A stretch of DNA of 64,000 bases from Methanobacterium sp. SMA-27 (GCF_000744455.1 NZ_JQLY01000001.1:248001-312000); one strand, 5' to 3'; counted from the first letter of the stretch, positions 9,950-20,293 are shown. Translations and numbers: made by a program. The notes: generated by a model from the sequence alone, not told the origin.

Positions 9950-10082
9950 TAGATTAAAGTATTTTTATTGTAGTATTTATTAGTTTTAGTATTTTTCAGA
10001 ACGTTAAAATAAGCCAGTATATAGTTAAACAAAACAATGGTAAAAAAAAATAAATATTTTCAAATTAATAGCAGAAATAAAT

Positions 10083-13000
10083 TTAGAGCTGTTCATGATA
10101 TTCGTTAAGAGATTTGACTCCAATTTCTCCTTCTTTAACATGTTCAATAGCGGTTAGTACTGCACGTGCACCTGCGAGAGTTGTTACATAAGGTATTCCC
10201 AGTTCAACGGCCATTCTTCGGATATAATAACCATCATCAGCTGATTGCTTTCCTGAAGGTGTGTTGATTATTAGGTCTATTTCTCCATTGACTACAGCAT
10301 CTCTAATATTTGGAGAACCTTCGCTCACTTTTCGAATTTTATCTATTTTAACCTGGTTTTCAACAGCTTCAGCAGTTCCGCTTGTTGCAACGAGTTCAAA
10401 TCCAAGAGTTTCTGCCTTTTCAACAATATCTCTTATGCTATTTTTATCAGAATCCCTAACACTGATGAATAATTTTCCTTTTTTAGGTAATTCCATACCC
10501 GCTGAGAGCAAGGCTTTGTAGTAGGAAACACCGAAATTTTCATCTATTCCCATGCTTTCTCCTGTGGATTTCATTTCAGGTCCAAGCACAGAATCTGCTG
10601 CAGGTAACTTTATGAATGGGAATATTGATTCTTTGACTGCAACGTGTTTAATTTTGATATCATCAACTAAGCCTAAGTCTTTGAGTTTGTATCCAACCAT
10701 TAATTTGGCAGCTATTTTTGCAAGTGGTACTCCCACTGCTTTACTTACAAATGGAACTGTTCTACTTGCTCGTGGATTGGCTTCAATTATGTACACTTTA
10801 TCTGTTTTAACAGCATATTGGATATTCATGAGCCCAATAACATCAAGTTCAAGTGCCAGTCTGGTTGTGTATTCTTTAATGGTTTTAAGAATATCTTCCG
10901 AAATACTTTGAGGAGGCATTACGCATGCAGAATCTCCAGAATGAACTCCTGCTTCTTCTATATGTTCCATTATACCTCCTATGAAGACAGTTTCTCCATC
11001 AGAAAGTGCATCAACATCGATTTCAATAGCATCTTCAAGGAATTTGTCAACAAGGATGGGATGTTCTGGCGAAATTTTCACAGCTTCTTTCATGTACTTT
11101 TTGAGTTCTGTGTCGTCGTAAACAATTTCCATAGCTCTTCCACCAAGAACGTAGGAAGGTCTTACAAGTACAGGAAACCCTATTCTTTCTGCTACAATAC
11201 GGGCATCTTCAAAAGAGTATGCAATACCATATTCTGCTTGAGGAATATCAAGTAAATTTAGAACTTCAGTAAAACGTTCGCGATCCTCTACACGATCAAT
11301 GCTTTCATGTGCAGTTCCAAGTATTTGAATTCCTTCTTCAGCAAGGGGAACTGCCAAATTTATGGAAGTTTGGCCTCCAAATTGAACAACAACTCCATCT
11401 GGATTCTCTTTGTCCATTATGTTCATTACATCTTCGAGTGTTAATGGCTCGAAGTAAAGTTTGTTTGAGATGTCGTAATCCGTACTAACTGTTTCGGGAT
11501 TATTATTTATAATAATGGTTTCTATTCCTTCATCTTTCAATGCCTTTGAAGCATGAACACAACAGTAATCAAATTCTATTCCCTGACCAATCCTTATGGG
11601 TCCTGCTCCAATAATAACAACTTTTTTATTGTCTGATACTGCCACTTCATCTTCGCCTTCGTAGGTTCCATAGTAATATGGTGTTTTAGCTTCAAACTCT
11701 GCTGCGCATGTATCAACCATTTTGTAGGTAGGAACAATTCCAGTTTTTCTTCTGTGGTCTCTTATTAATTTCTCAGGAAATCCGGTTATATCGGATAATA
11801 TTGCATCAGAGAATCCCATTCTTTTTGCTTTTATAAGAATTTCTGGTTTGAGAATTTCATCTGCATCTAAATTCCTTAAATAATTTTCAAAATCAACAAT
11901 ACTCTGTATTTTGTACAGGAAAAACCGATCTATCTGTGTAATGTCATGAATATCATCTATATCACGCCCTGATTTAAGGGCGGTATATAAATGAAAAATT
12001 CTTTCATCTGTTGCATTTTTTAATAGAGAATCGGTATATTCCACATCTACAAATCCATATTTTCCAATATCAAGGGATCTTATTGCCTTGTGAAGAGATT
12101 CTTCTATTGTTCTACCAATGGCCATAACCTCACCAGTGGATTGCATCTGCACACCTATTTCCCTTTTTATGGCTTTGAACTTATCAAATGGCCATCTAGG
12201 AATCTTTGCAACAACATAATCAAGTGAAGGTTCGAATGAAGCCGGTGTTTCCTTGGTGATGTCGTTTTGTATTTCGTCAAGGGTCATTCCTACAGCTATT
12301 TTGGCTGAAATCTTGGCTATGGGGTAACCTGTTGCTTTTGAAGCCAATGCACTGCTTCTACTGACCCGGGGATTGACTTCAATAACTTTATATTCTCCAG
12401 TTTCAGAATTAAATGCAAATTGGATGTTACAGCCACCTTGGATATGTAACGCTCTTATAATTTTAATAGATGCATTTCTTAATCTTTGATTATCAACGTC
12501 TGAAAGTGTTTGTGAAGGTGCAACAACTACACTCTCTCCTGTATGTATACCCATGGGATCCAAGTTTTCCATGTTACAAACAATTATACAAGTATCATTT
12601 TTATCTCTCATTACCTCATATTCAAATTCTTTCCACCCGATCACAGATTCATCAATGAGAACTTGATTGATAAAACTCATATCAAGACCTCTTGTAGCGA
12701 CCTCGATGAGTTCTTTTTCGTTGTGTGCAACACCCCCACCTGTTCCTCCTAATGTGAAAGCTGGACGAACAATAACTGGATAACCTATTTTACCCACGGC
12801 TTCAATGGCTTCATCGATTGTTGTGACTGCCCTACAATGGGGTATTGGTTCATTAAGTTTCATCATGAAATTTCCAAATAGGTTACGATCTTCAACATTT
12901 CTTATGGTTTGAACTGTTGATCCTATGACTTTTATCCCTTCTAACGCACCTATCTTTTCAAGGCCTGTTGCAACGTTCAAACCAGTTTGTCCGCCCATGG

Positions 13001-13265
13001 TGGGTAGTATAGCATCTGGTTTTTCTTTTTTAATGATCTTTGCAACTATTTCCGGTGTCAGTGGCTCCACATATACTGTATCTGCCATGTCTATATCTGT
13101 TTGTATGGTTGCTGGATTGCTGTTCACAAGTATTGTTTCAATTCCCTCATCCATGAGAGATTTACAAGCTTGAGATCCAGAATAATCAAATTCAGCAGCT
13201 TGACCAATTTGTATGGGTCCTGAACCTATGATAAGAACTTTTTTTATGTCTTTGTCCCTTGGCAT
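10083..13265 (-). CDS. carB: Carbamoyl-phosphate synthase large subunit
   Basis: Large subunit that makes carbamoyl phosphate from bicarbonate, ammonia and two ATP for arginine and pyrimidine synthesis. The 1060-residue protein shows the two homologous halves, each with a pre-ATP-grasp signature (VLIIGSGPIQIGQAAEFDYS near residue 10 and VVIIGAGPIRIGQGIEFDYC near 550), ATP-grasp lobes, EVNPRVSRSSALASKATG and EANPRASRTVPFVSKAVG, and a C-terminal MGS-like allosteric domain (about 930-1060). Length is normal and undivided, unlike the split carB of some archaea. carA lies 136 bases upstream. Confidence 0.98.
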   Translation of the reverse strand: MPRDKDIKKVLIIGSGPIQIGQAAEFDYSGSQACKSLMDEGIETILVNSNPATIQTDIDMADTVYVEPLTPEIVAKIIKKEKPDAILPTMGGQTGLNVATGLEKIGALEGIKVIGSTVQTIRNVEDRNLFGNFMMKLNEPIPHCRAVTTIDEAIEAVGKIGYPVIVRPAFTLGGTGGGVAHNEKELIEVATRGLDMSFINQVLIDESVIGWKEFEYEVMRDKNDTCIIVCNMENLDPMGIHTGESVVVAPSQTLSDVDNQRLRNASIKIIRALHIQGGCNIQFAFNSETGEYKVIEVNPRVSRSSALASKATGYPIAKISAKIAVGMTLDEIQNDITKETPASFEPSLDYVVAKIPRWPFDKFKAIKREIGVQMQSTGEVMAIGRTIEESLHKAIRSLDIGKYGFVDVEYTDSLLKNATDERIFHLYTALKSGRDIDDIHDITQIDRFFLYKIQSIVDFENYLRNLDADEILKPEILIKAKRMGFSDAILSDITGFPEKLIRDHRRKTGIVPTYKMVDTCAAEFEAKTPYYYGTYEGEDEVAVSDNKKVVIIGAGPIRIGQGIEFDYCCVHASKALKDEGIETIIINNNPETVSTDYDISNKLYFEPLTLEDVMNIMDKENPDGVVVQFGGQTSINLAVPLAEEGIQILGTAHESIDRVEDRERFTEVLNLLDIPQAEYGIAYSFEDARIVAERIGFPVLVRPSYVLGGRAMEIVYDDTELKKYMKEAVKISPEHPILVDKFLEDAIEIDVDALSDGETVFIGGIMEHIEEAGVHSGDSACVMPPQSISEDILKTIKEYTTRLALELDVIGLMNIQYAVKTDKVYIIEANPRASRTVPFVSKAVGVPLAKIAAKLMVGYKLKDLGLVDDIKIKHVAVKESIFPFIKLPAADSVLGPEMKSTGESMGIDENFGVSYYKALLSAGMELPKKGKLFISVRDSDKNSIRDIVEKAETLGFELVATSGTAEAVENQVKIDKIRKVSEGSPNIRDAVVNGEIDLIINTPSGKQSADDGYYIRRMAVELGIPYVTTLAGARAVLTAIEHVKEGEIGVKSLNEYHEQL

Positions 13266-13401
13266 TTACGATCCTACCTTTATAAATCCTATAATTCAAA
13301 TCAGTAATTTTTATGACTTTATTTTATGATTATACAGTTCAACCTAAATTGTTAATTTGCCTTTTTTTCATCAAAAATTGTACTTTTAACATATTTTAAG
13401 T

Positions 13402-14484
13402 TTAGTATTTCTTTAATATATTGAGGAAATTGTCGAAGTAATGGTCAGAGTCATGAGGTCCAGGGCCAGCTTCTGGATGGTACTGTACACTAGAAATTGG
13501 AAGTTCTTCATGTTCAAGTCCTTCAGCAGTTCCATCGTTAAGATTTATCTGTGTAACTTTAATTGGTAAATCTTTACACGAATCTGAATCAATTGTGAAA
13601 CCATGGTTTTGGGAGGTTATATTAACTTTACCCGTGTTAAGATCTTTTACTGGTTGATTTATTCCCCTGTGACCGAATTTCATCTTATATATTTTTGCAC
13701 CGAAGGCTAACGATATAATCTGCTGGCCAAGACAGATTCCAAATATTGGAAGTTTCTCAGATAAATTTTTAACTGTATTGGCTGCCTCTGTAACTCTTGT
13801 TGGATCTCCAGGCCCACTTGAAACCAGCATAGCCTCTGGATCATAATCTAAAATTTCTTTATAACTAGTTTTGTAAGGTAGAACAACAACACCTATATCT
13901 CTTTTTAGGAGGGCGTTTATACTATTTCGTTTTATACCGCAGTCAAGCACCACTGCTCTGTGTTTATACTCTTCACCCAAAATTTGAGGTTTTTTAACAG
14001 ATACTTTGTCCACAAGGTCTATATTTTCGATATTTTCCTGTTCAACTGCTAGCTTCAAAAGTTCTTCATCATCAATTTCCTGTGTTGAAATTGCTCCTTT
14101 CATGGCTCCATGACGTCTGATTTTAAGTGTAAGAAACCTGGTATCAATCCCGCTTATACCTGGAATTTTATATTCACCTAAAAAGTCAGATAAACTCTCT
14201 TCAGAGAGCCTGTGGGAGGGATGGCTGTTTTGTTCCCTTACTATAAATCCTTCTGCTTTTATCCCATCGGACTGGAACCAATCTCTAGATATTCCATAAT
14301 TACCTTGTAATGGATAAGTTGACATTAGGATCTGCCCTTTGTAAGAGGGGTCTGTAAGTGACTCAACGTATCCGGTCATTCCAGTTGCAAAAACCACTTC
14401 TCCCGTTTTAATTGTTTCAAAGCCAAATCCTTCTCCTTTAAGTATTGTTCCATCTTCTAAAGCTAATTTAGCCTCTTTTAGCAT
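13402..14484 (-). CDS. carA: Carbamoyl-phosphate synthase small (glutaminase) subunit
   Basis: Glutamine amidotransferase subunit feeding ammonia to CarB. The N-terminal CPSase domain ([35 protein letters not shown]) is followed by a class I amidotransferase with the nucleophile Cys in FGICLGQQ and the catalytic His in [15 protein letters not shown]. The start was set at ATG 14484 ([12 protein letters not shown]), which has GGTGAT a few bases upstream; an upstream in-frame ATG at 14535 would add 17 atypical residues. A 136-base gap to carB contains a TATA-like stretch, so carB may also have its own promoter. Confidence 0.97.
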   Translation of the reverse strand: MLKEAKLALEDGTILKGEGFGFETIKTGEVVFATGMTGYVESLTDPSYKGQILMSTYPLQGNYGISRDWFQSDGIKAEGFIVREQNSHPSHRLSEESLSDFLGEYKIPGISGIDTRFLTLKIRRHGAMKGAISTQEIDDEELLKLAVEQENIENIDLVDKVSVKKPQILGEEYKHRAVVLDCGIKRNSINALLKRDIGVVVLPYKTSYKEILDYDPEAMLVSSGPGDPTRVTEAANTVKNLSEKLPIFGICLGQQIISLAFGAKIYKMKFGHRGINQPVKDLNTGKVNITSQNHGFTIDSDSCKDLPIKVTQINLNDGTAEGLEHEELPISSVQYHPEAGPGPHDSDHYFDNFLNILKKY

Positions 14485-14712
14485 TTCATCACCGGTTAAA
14501 TTAATTTGTAAATCAAAATTTGAGTAAATTATCACTTATTCTAAGCCTTTGATCATCTTCAATTTATAACTGATCCTTAATTAGATTTATTATATGAGAT
14601 CTTGATCAGTAGTTTATTTTCTTGGTTTATTAATTAGATTATTTCAGAATTATATAATAAAATATTTAAAATTCATTGATTTAGAATACTCTATTAATTC
14701 CAATAGTATTAT

Positions 14713-15144
14713 TCAACAAGTCTGGCTCATAATAACTGCGTCTTCATTGTCATCATAATAATCTTCAACAATTTTTTCTTCTTTAAATCCCATTTTACTA
14801 TAAAATTTTCTGGCCCCTTTGTTTCCAACTCTTACCTCTAGTTTGATCTTTCTCACATTATATTTCTTAAAGATATTCAGACTTGTTTCAACTAATTTGG
14901 AGCCAACTTCCATTCTTCTGTAACTTTTATCAACTGCAATGGATATTATATGACCTTCATCTTCAAACTTGATCCAAAATATAATATATCCTACTACCCT
15001 ATTATTTTCCTGGGCAACAAGAAATCCTGCACCCAGGTTGTAAATATCTACAAGAATATTAGCAGGATAGGGATCACTGAAGGACGCCATCTCAATTTCA
15101 AGGACTCTTTTGACGTCTGGGCGTTTAAATTCTCTTATTATCAT
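14713..15144 (-). CDS. rimI: N-acetyltransferase, RimI/archaeal N-terminal acetyltransferase
   Basis: GNAT enzyme of 143 residues that acetylates protein N-termini; archaeal members resemble both RimI and Ard1/Naa10. Seen here are IREFKRPDVKRVLEIEMASF, the acetyl-CoA loop region IAVDKSYRRMEVGSKLVE (R-x-x-G variant RMEVGSK) and LEVRVGNKGARKFYSKMGF. The start was placed at ATG 15144 because GGAG lies six bases upstream; a longer frame to 15189 has no such site. The gene is divergent from the UPF0146 gene with only 26 bases between start codons, so the two promoters must lie inside each other's coding sequence. Confidence 0.9.
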   Translation of the reverse strand: MIIREFKRPDVKRVLEIEMASFSDPYPANILVDIYNLGAGFLVAQENNRVVGYIIFWIKFEDEGHIISIAVDKSYRRMEVGSKLVETSLNIFKKYNVRKIKLEVRVGNKGARKFYSKMGFKEEKIVEDYYDDNEDAVIMSQTC

Positions 15145-15170
15145 GAATTTCTCCAGTAAAAGTGGTAAAA

Positions 15171-15572
15171 ATGTGGAAAGATTTTTCAAATTATATTATA
15201 GCAAACTATAGGAATGCTTCTTTAATAGTTGAAGTAGGTGTAGGAGGTTTTCCATTGGTTGCCTTTACACTGCAAGAATATCTTAACATGGATATAATCA
15301 TGACAGATATTAAACCTTACCATGATCAAATTGTTGTTGATGATATAACCAACCCTAACATAAATATATATAAGAATGCATCACTGATCTATTCAATACG
15401 CCCACCTGAGGAACTTCAGCCATATATAAAAAAGGTTGCAGTAATGGTAGGTGCAGATCTAATTATAAAACCATTATCAACAGAATTTATAAAACCAGAT
15501 AAAGGTATGAAACTTATCAATTACAAAAAAGCAATATTTTACCAGAAGTGTAATAATGAAATGGCAGAATAA
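15171..15572 (+). CDS. UPF0146 family protein
   Basis: Archaeal UPF0146 protein of about 133 residues with a Rossmann-like N-terminus (LIVEVGVGGFPLVAF) and the family motif MTDIKPYHDQIVVDDITNPN, followed by LIYSIRPPEELQPYIKK. The fold resembles a reduced SAM-type methyltransferase domain, but a catalytic role has not been shown. GTG at 15162 could also start translation; ATG 15171 gives the family's usual beginning. Its 3' end overlaps the P-type ATPase gene by 17 bases, so both are translated from one mRNA, with cbiJ after them. Confidence 0.85.
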   Translation: MWKDFSNYIIANYRNASLIVEVGVGGFPLVAFTLQEYLNMDIIMTDIKPYHDQIVVDDITNPNINIYKNASLIYSIRPPEELQPYIKKVAVMVGADLIIKPLSTEFIKPDKGMKLINYKKAIFYQKCNNEMAE

Positions 15573-18069
15573 AAGTGCAGAAGATGTTTTAAATTCATTA
15601 AAATCTACCAATAAAGGATTGACCAGTGGAGAAGTACAGAAAAGGCAAGATATTTATGGAAAAAATGAGCTGATTGAAGAAGAAAAACCAGGACCCATAA
15701 CCAAGTTTTTGGGACAGTTTAAAGATTTCCTTATAATACTACTTATAATTGCAGCTATAGCAGCTGCATTAATTGGAGACATAACAGATGCAATTGTAAT
15801 ACTTATCGTTGTCATTTTAAATGCAGTTGTGAGTTTTATACAGGAAAATCGTGCAGAAAATGCAATGGAACAGCTTAAAAATATGACATCTTCAGAAGCT
15901 GTAGTTATTCGTGATGGAGAACCAAAGAAAATTACTGCAAGTGAACTTACAATCGGGGATGTTGTTATACTTGAAGAGGGTGACAACATTCCTGCAGACC
16001 TAAGATTATTAAAAAGCTACGATCTTAGGGTGGATGAATCAGCATTAACCGGAGAATCAAAACCTTCAAACAAAGATGAAAATGTACTGTCCGAAGATGA
16101 AACTACCAATCTTGCTTTTATGGATTCATATGTGGCTTCAGGACGAGCAAGGGGCGTTGTAGTAGAAATTGGAATGAATACTGCCATAGGTAAAATTGCT
16201 GAAATGATTCAGGGAGAAGAGCAAAAAACACCTCTTCAAGATAGAATACATGGCCTTGGTAAACTGATGGGTTTAATAGCAATTGTTGTTTGTACCGGTG
16301 TTTTTACGCTGCAATTCTTTAAAGGAGTGCCATTAGTAACCAACTTCTTGACAGCAGTTTCACTTGCAGTTGCTGCTGTGCCAGAGGGATTGCCTGCAAT
16401 AATGACCCTTACACTTGCACTTGGAATGCAGAGAATGGCTAAAAGCAATGCAGTTGTACGAAAATTACTTGCAGTGGAAACATTGGGTTCTTGTACAACA
16501 ATTTGCACAGATAAAACCGGTACATTAACAAAAAATAAGATGGCTGTTCGCCAGACAAAGATAACCTCACCTGAAATGGCATTCAAAATATCCGCACTGT
16601 GCAACAATTCGAGTATATCCAATGGGAAAGTAATAGGAGATCCAACTGATGGTGCAATGCTAGTTTATGCTGATGAAAATGGATACAACAGACAAGAACT
16701 AGAAACGAAGCATAAAAGAATTTTTGAAATACCACTGGATAGTGAAAGAAAGAGGATGACAACTGTAAATGAATTTAATAGAGATAGATATGTTCTTACA
16801 AAGGGAGCTCCTGAGATCATCATTGAACGCTGTAACATGGTTGAAGAAAATGGGGAACTAAGTCAGATAACCTATGAAAATAGAATGGAAGTACTGGATG
16901 ATCTTAAAGAAATGACATCCGAAGCTCTGAGGGTTTTGGCCCTGGCATACAGAAAGATGGGGTCTGATGAAGGGTTTGATGATAAAGCAGCACTTGAAAA
17001 TGATCTGATATATGTTGGATTGGTGGGTATGATGGATCCACCAAGAAAGGAGGCAAAAGAAGCAGTTGCCCTCTGTGAAAAAGCAGGGATCAAAGTTGTG
17101 ATGATCACAGGAGATAACAAAGATACTGCTGCTGCAATTGCATCTGAAATAGGTATTTTAAAGGATGGGAACGTTTTAACCGGATCAGATCTTGAAAAAA
17201 TTGACGATGATAAATTTAAAGATATGGTTCAAAATGTTAGTGTATATGCTCGTGTTTTCCCAGAACAGAAAGTTCGAATTGTTGAGGCTCTAAAATCACA
17301 GGGACAAGTAGTAGCCATGACAGGGGATGGTGTAAATGATGCACCGGCACTTAAAAAAGCAGCCATAGGTGTTGCAATGGGTTCTGGTACAGATGTTGCC
17401 AAGGAATCTGCAGATATGTTGCTTCAAGACGATAACTTTGCAACAATTGTTGAAGCTGTTAAAGAGGGACGTACCATATTTGACAACATAAAACGATTTG
17501 TTAAATTTCAACTTTCAACAAACATAGGTGCTATACTAACCATTACAGTCGCATCTCTTATCAGTCTTCCAATACCATTCAATCCAATACAGATACTTTG
17601 GATAAATATAATAATGGATGGTCCTCCTGCACAGTCACTGGGTGTTGAACCTTCAGAAGCAGGAGTTATGGAACGGCCACCAAGCAGCGGAAACATCATA
17701 CCCAAGCGAAACCTAATTAGGATTGGAATTGCAGGAATTGTAATGAGTATAGGCACACTTTTACTTTACTACTATGAATTGTCCAGCGGTGCAAGTGTAA
17801 TAACGTCAATGACTATTGCTTTCACTGTATTTGTGATGTACCAGATATTTAATGTTTTCAACTGCAAAGCAAAGGGAATGATCCCTAATAAAACTTTATT
17901 AATAGCTGTTTTAGCATCGTTTTTGCTTCAGTTATGTGTTATTTATTTGCCTTATTTGCAGGGGATCTTCAGAACAACCGGAATTACAATAATGGACTGG
18001 GTTCTCATTGTATTAGTGGCTTCAACCATATTTTTAAGTGAATTTATTAGTGAAAAGGTGATAAAATGA
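15556..18069 (+). CDS. P2A-type cation-transporting ATPase (calcium-pump-like)
   Basis: Membrane pump of 837 residues with the full P-type ATPase order: actuator domain with TGES, the M4 motif PEGLP (E277), phosphorylation site CTDKTGTLT (D319), nucleotide-binding domain, hinge TGDGVNDAP (D591) and six C-terminal membrane segments. M4 PEGLP and M6 N684/D688 match calcium site II of SERCA. In M5 the position of SERCA E771 is Ala659, so site I is incomplete, as in single-site pumps of the PMR1 type. It overlaps UPF0146 upstream and shares ATGA with cbiJ downstream. The ion is probably Ca2+ or Mn2+ (inference). Confidence 0.93.
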   Translation: MKWQNKSAEDVLNSLKSTNKGLTSGEVQKRQDIYGKNELIEEEKPGPITKFLGQFKDFLIILLIIAAIAAALIGDITDAIVILIVVILNAVVSFIQENRAENAMEQLKNMTSSEAVVIRDGEPKKITASELTIGDVVILEEGDNIPADLRLLKSYDLRVDESALTGESKPSNKDENVLSEDETTNLAFMDSYVASGRARGVVVEIGMNTAIGKIAEMIQGEEQKTPLQDRIHGLGKLMGLIAIVVCTGVFTLQFFKGVPLVTNFLTAVSLAVAAVPEGLPAIMTLTLALGMQRMAKSNAVVRKLLAVETLGSCTTICTDKTGTLTKNKMAVRQTKITSPEMAFKISALCNNSSISNGKVIGDPTDGAMLVYADENGYNRQELETKHKRIFEIPLDSERKRMTTVNEFNRDRYVLTKGAPEIIIERCNMVEENGELSQITYENRMEVLDDLKEMTSEALRVLALAYRKMGSDEGFDDKAALENDLIYVGLVGMMDPPRKEAKEAVALCEKAGIKVVMITGDNKDTAAAIASEIGILKDGNVLTGSDLEKIDDDKFKDMVQNVSVYARVFPEQKVRIVEALKSQGQVVAMTGDGVNDAPALKKAAIGVAMGSGTDVAKESADMLLQDDNFATIVEAVKEGRTIFDNIKRFVKFQLSTNIGAILTITVASLISLPIPFNPIQILWINIIMDGPPAQSLGVEPSEAGVMERPPSSGNIIPKRNLIRIGIAGIVMSIGTLLLYYYELSSGASVITSMTIAFTVFVMYQIFNVFNCKAKGMIPNKTLLIAVLASFLLQLCVIYLPYLQGIFRTTGITIMDWVLIVLVASTIFLSEFISEKVIK

Positions 18070-18857
18070 AGGTCATGGTCATGGCCGGTACCTCTGATGC
18101 AGTGAAAATTATAAGTAAATTAGCAGAGCTTGAAGATATTGAAGTAATTGCAACCACTACAACAAAATATGGTGGTGATCTTGCTGTTACAGCTGGTGCA
18201 AATGAGATTATTGTTGGTCGGATGGGAATACATGAAATCGAAGATCTTATAACTGTAAATGAGATTGATATTTTGATTGATGCTACCCACCCATTCGCAG
18301 TTGACGCAAGTTTAAATGCTGTAAAATCCGCAAAAAGTTCAGGTATAATGTATATTCGTTTTGAGAGGCCATCAATAGAAATTCCAGATCACGAACAAGT
18401 GTTTGAAGTATCTTCGTTCGAAGAAGCTGCCAAAAAAGCAATTGAAATTGTTAAAGAAAATGGAAACTACAGGGTAATGCATTTTGCAGGTGTTTCAACA
18501 CTTCACTATATGATCAAATGGATCAATCCTCAGTTCATGGTTGCAAGAGTACTTCCAGTTGTTTACTCCCTGAAAAAATGTCTTGAAATGGGAATTCCTA
18601 GTGAGAATATTATTGCAATGCAGGGAACATTTTCAAAGAATTTCAACATGGCATTAATGGAAGAATATGGGGTAGGAGTAGCTGTAACCAAGGAAAGCGG
18701 TGAGACAGGAGGTACTTCAACAAAAATAGCAGCTGCTATTGATTTAGAAATACCAATAATCATAGTTAAAAGGCCTGTGGTTAATGAAATTAAAAATGAG
18801 ATAACATTTACAGATGTTGTTGATGTTTTGAATCATATTCATCATCAAAATTTATAA
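18066..18857 (+). CDS. cbiJ: Cobalt-precorrin-6A reductase
   Basis: CobK/CbiJ family reductase of the corrin ring pathway to cobalamin, 263 residues. It begins with the dinucleotide-binding strand MVMAGTSDA, continues with IDILIDATHPFAVDAS (about residue 72-87), a family hallmark, and contains VARVLPV and VTKESGETGGTSTKIAAA near the C-terminus. The start overlaps the ATPase stop by four bases (ATGA), a sign of translational coupling, although no link between a cation pump and corrin synthesis is known. cbiP, another cobalamin gene, is at 51881-53404. Confidence 0.93.
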   Translation: MKVMVMAGTSDAVKIISKLAELEDIEVIATTTTKYGGDLAVTAGANEIIVGRMGIHEIEDLITVNEIDILIDATHPFAVDASLNAVKSAKSSGIMYIRFERPSIEIPDHEQVFEVSSFEEAAKKAIEIVKENGNYRVMHFAGVSTLHYMIKWINPQFMVARVLPVVYSLKKCLEMGIPSENIIAMQGTFSKNFNMALMEEYGVGVAVTKESGETGGTSTKIAAAIDLEIPIIIVKRPVVNEIKNEITFTDVVDVLNHIHHQNL

Positions 18858-18954
18858 ATAGAAAATTATTTGATAAAATGTTAATGAATAAATTTTTTTA
18901 GATTAATTAAAAAGAAAATTTTTAAATTAAAAATATAAAAATTGATTTAAAATT

Positions 18955-19014
18955 AGCCTCAGATCGCCCATCAGTCATCATAGATCAGAGCTCATAGGGT
19001 TCATCACAGGCTTA
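18955..19014 (-). ncRNA. C/D box guide RNA
   Basis: On the minus strand all four boxes of an archaeal C/D sRNA occur with canonical spacing: C box GTGATGA (19001-19007), 12-base guide ACCCTATGAGCT, D' box CTGA (18985-18988), 3-base spacer, C' box ATGATGA (18975-18981), 12-base guide CTGATGGGCGAT, D box CTGA (18959-18962). The ends can pair (AGCC with GGCT), closing a terminal stem. Such RNAs direct 2'-O-methylation by fibrillarin of the target base opposite the fifth guide base before D or D'. By that rule the methylated bases would be C in AUCGCCCAUCAG and C in AGCUCAUAGGGU. Targets were not identified. Confidence 0.85.
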
Positions 19015-19060
19015 ATCTGTTATATTGTCAAAAAATAAGAAAAATAATTGGAGTTTGGAA

Positions 19061-20293
19061 TTATCCAAACATGACTCCAGCTTCTTTTTTCATTTCTTCG
19101 TCGTGTTCCATTCCTACTATTTTGTCAACAGCGTCCATGAAATCGTTCATGGTTACAGTAGATCTCTCTTCCCTTATTGCAAACATACCGGATTCAGTAC
19201 ATATTGCTTTTAGATCGGCACCGGAAGCACCTTCTGAAAGTGATGCAATATGCCGTATATCTACATCTTCTTCCAAAGTCATTTTTTTGGTATGGATCTT
19301 TAATATTTCCATTCTACCATCTTCATTTGGAATTGGAACTTCGATGAATCTATCGAATCGTCCAGGTCTTAACAGGGCAGGATCAAGAATATCTGGTCTG
19401 TTGGTTGCTGCAACAATTCCAACATCTCCCCTTCCTTCGAAACCATCCATTTCAGCAAGCAGTTGCATTAAAGTTCTCTGAACTTCTCTGTCACCGCTGG
19501 TGGAACTTTTCAGTCTTTTTGCTGCTATTGCATCGATTTCGTCAATGAATATAATACTAGGGGATTTCTCCTTTGCAAGCTCAAATACTCCTCTAACAAG
19601 TCTTGCACCTTCACCTATATATTTTTTAACAAATTCAGATGCAACTATCTTAATAAATGTTGCATTGGTTTCATGTGCAACTGCTTTTGCAAGAAGAGTT
19701 TTTCCTGTTCCTGGAGGTCCATATAACAGAACTCCCTTTGGAGGTTCAATACCGATGTTGATAAACAGTTCAGGTTTCTTAAGAGGTAATTCAACGGTTT
19801 CCTTAATTTCTACTATTTGTTCCTCTAATCCACCTATCTGTTCATATGCAATGTCAGGTTTTTCATCTACTTCCATGCCCGTAACAATAGGGTCTTTTTC
19901 TGATGGCAGGACATGTACTATACTGAATGTCTGCTGGTTAAGGGCCACACGAACACCAGGTTCAAGTGACTTTTCATCTAAGAATCGTGAATATCCAATT
20001 ACAAAATTAGGGCCTGTGCTGCTTTTTACAACTACCCTACCGTCATCTAATACTTCAGTTACTGTAGCTATTACCAATGGAGGTGATCTGAATCTTTCAA
20101 TCTCTCCCCTAAGAGATTTTACTTCTCTATCCAGCCTCATTTTCTCATTTTCGATCAGGACCTTATCCTTTTCAAGCTTCCTAACCTTCCACATGAGGTT
20201 GCGTTTGGTTTTAGTGTTATCCTCTTTTAGGATTTTTATCTCCGTTTTAAGGTCTTCAATCTTTTTCAATACATTTGGGGACATGTTTTCCAT
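19061..20293 (-). CDS. pan: Proteasome-activating nucleotidase
   Basis: Hexameric AAA+ ATPase that unfolds proteins for the archaeal 20S proteasome, 410 residues. It has an N-terminal coiled coil (about 5-70), an OB domain (about 72-130; [21 protein letters not shown]), Walker A GPPGTGKT (192-199), Walker [10 protein letters not shown], and the second region of homology [13 protein letters not shown]. The C-terminus is MFG; the HbYX motif that opens the proteasome gate is thus present only as a Phe variant. ATG 20293 is preceded by GAGGA. No proteasome subunit gene lies in the window. Confidence 0.97.
   Translation of the reverse strand: MENMSPNVLKKIEDLKTEIKILKEDNTKTKRNLMWKVRKLEKDKVLIENEKMRLDREVKSLRGEIERFRSPPLVIATVTEVLDDGRVVVKSSTGPNFVIGYSRFLDEKSLEPGVRVALNQQTFSIVHVLPSEKDPIVTGMEVDEKPDIAYEQIGGLEEQIVEIKETVELPLKKPELFINIGIEPPKGVLLYGPPGTGKTLLAKAVAHETNATFIKIVASEFVKKYIGEGARLVRGVFELAKEKSPSIIFIDEIDAIAAKRLKSSTSGDREVQRTLMQLLAEMDGFEGRGDVGIVAATNRPDILDPALLRPGRFDRFIEVPIPNEDGRMEILKIHTKKMTLEEDVDIRHIASLSEGASGADLKAICTESGMFAIREERSTVTMNDFMDAVDKIVGMEHDEEMKKEAGVMFG

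Noticed and set aside
10818..11255. Long antisense open frame inside carB
   Set aside because: A shadow of the highly conserved carB coding sequence; composition and low-complexity Phe/Tyr/Cys content are typical of antisense frames.
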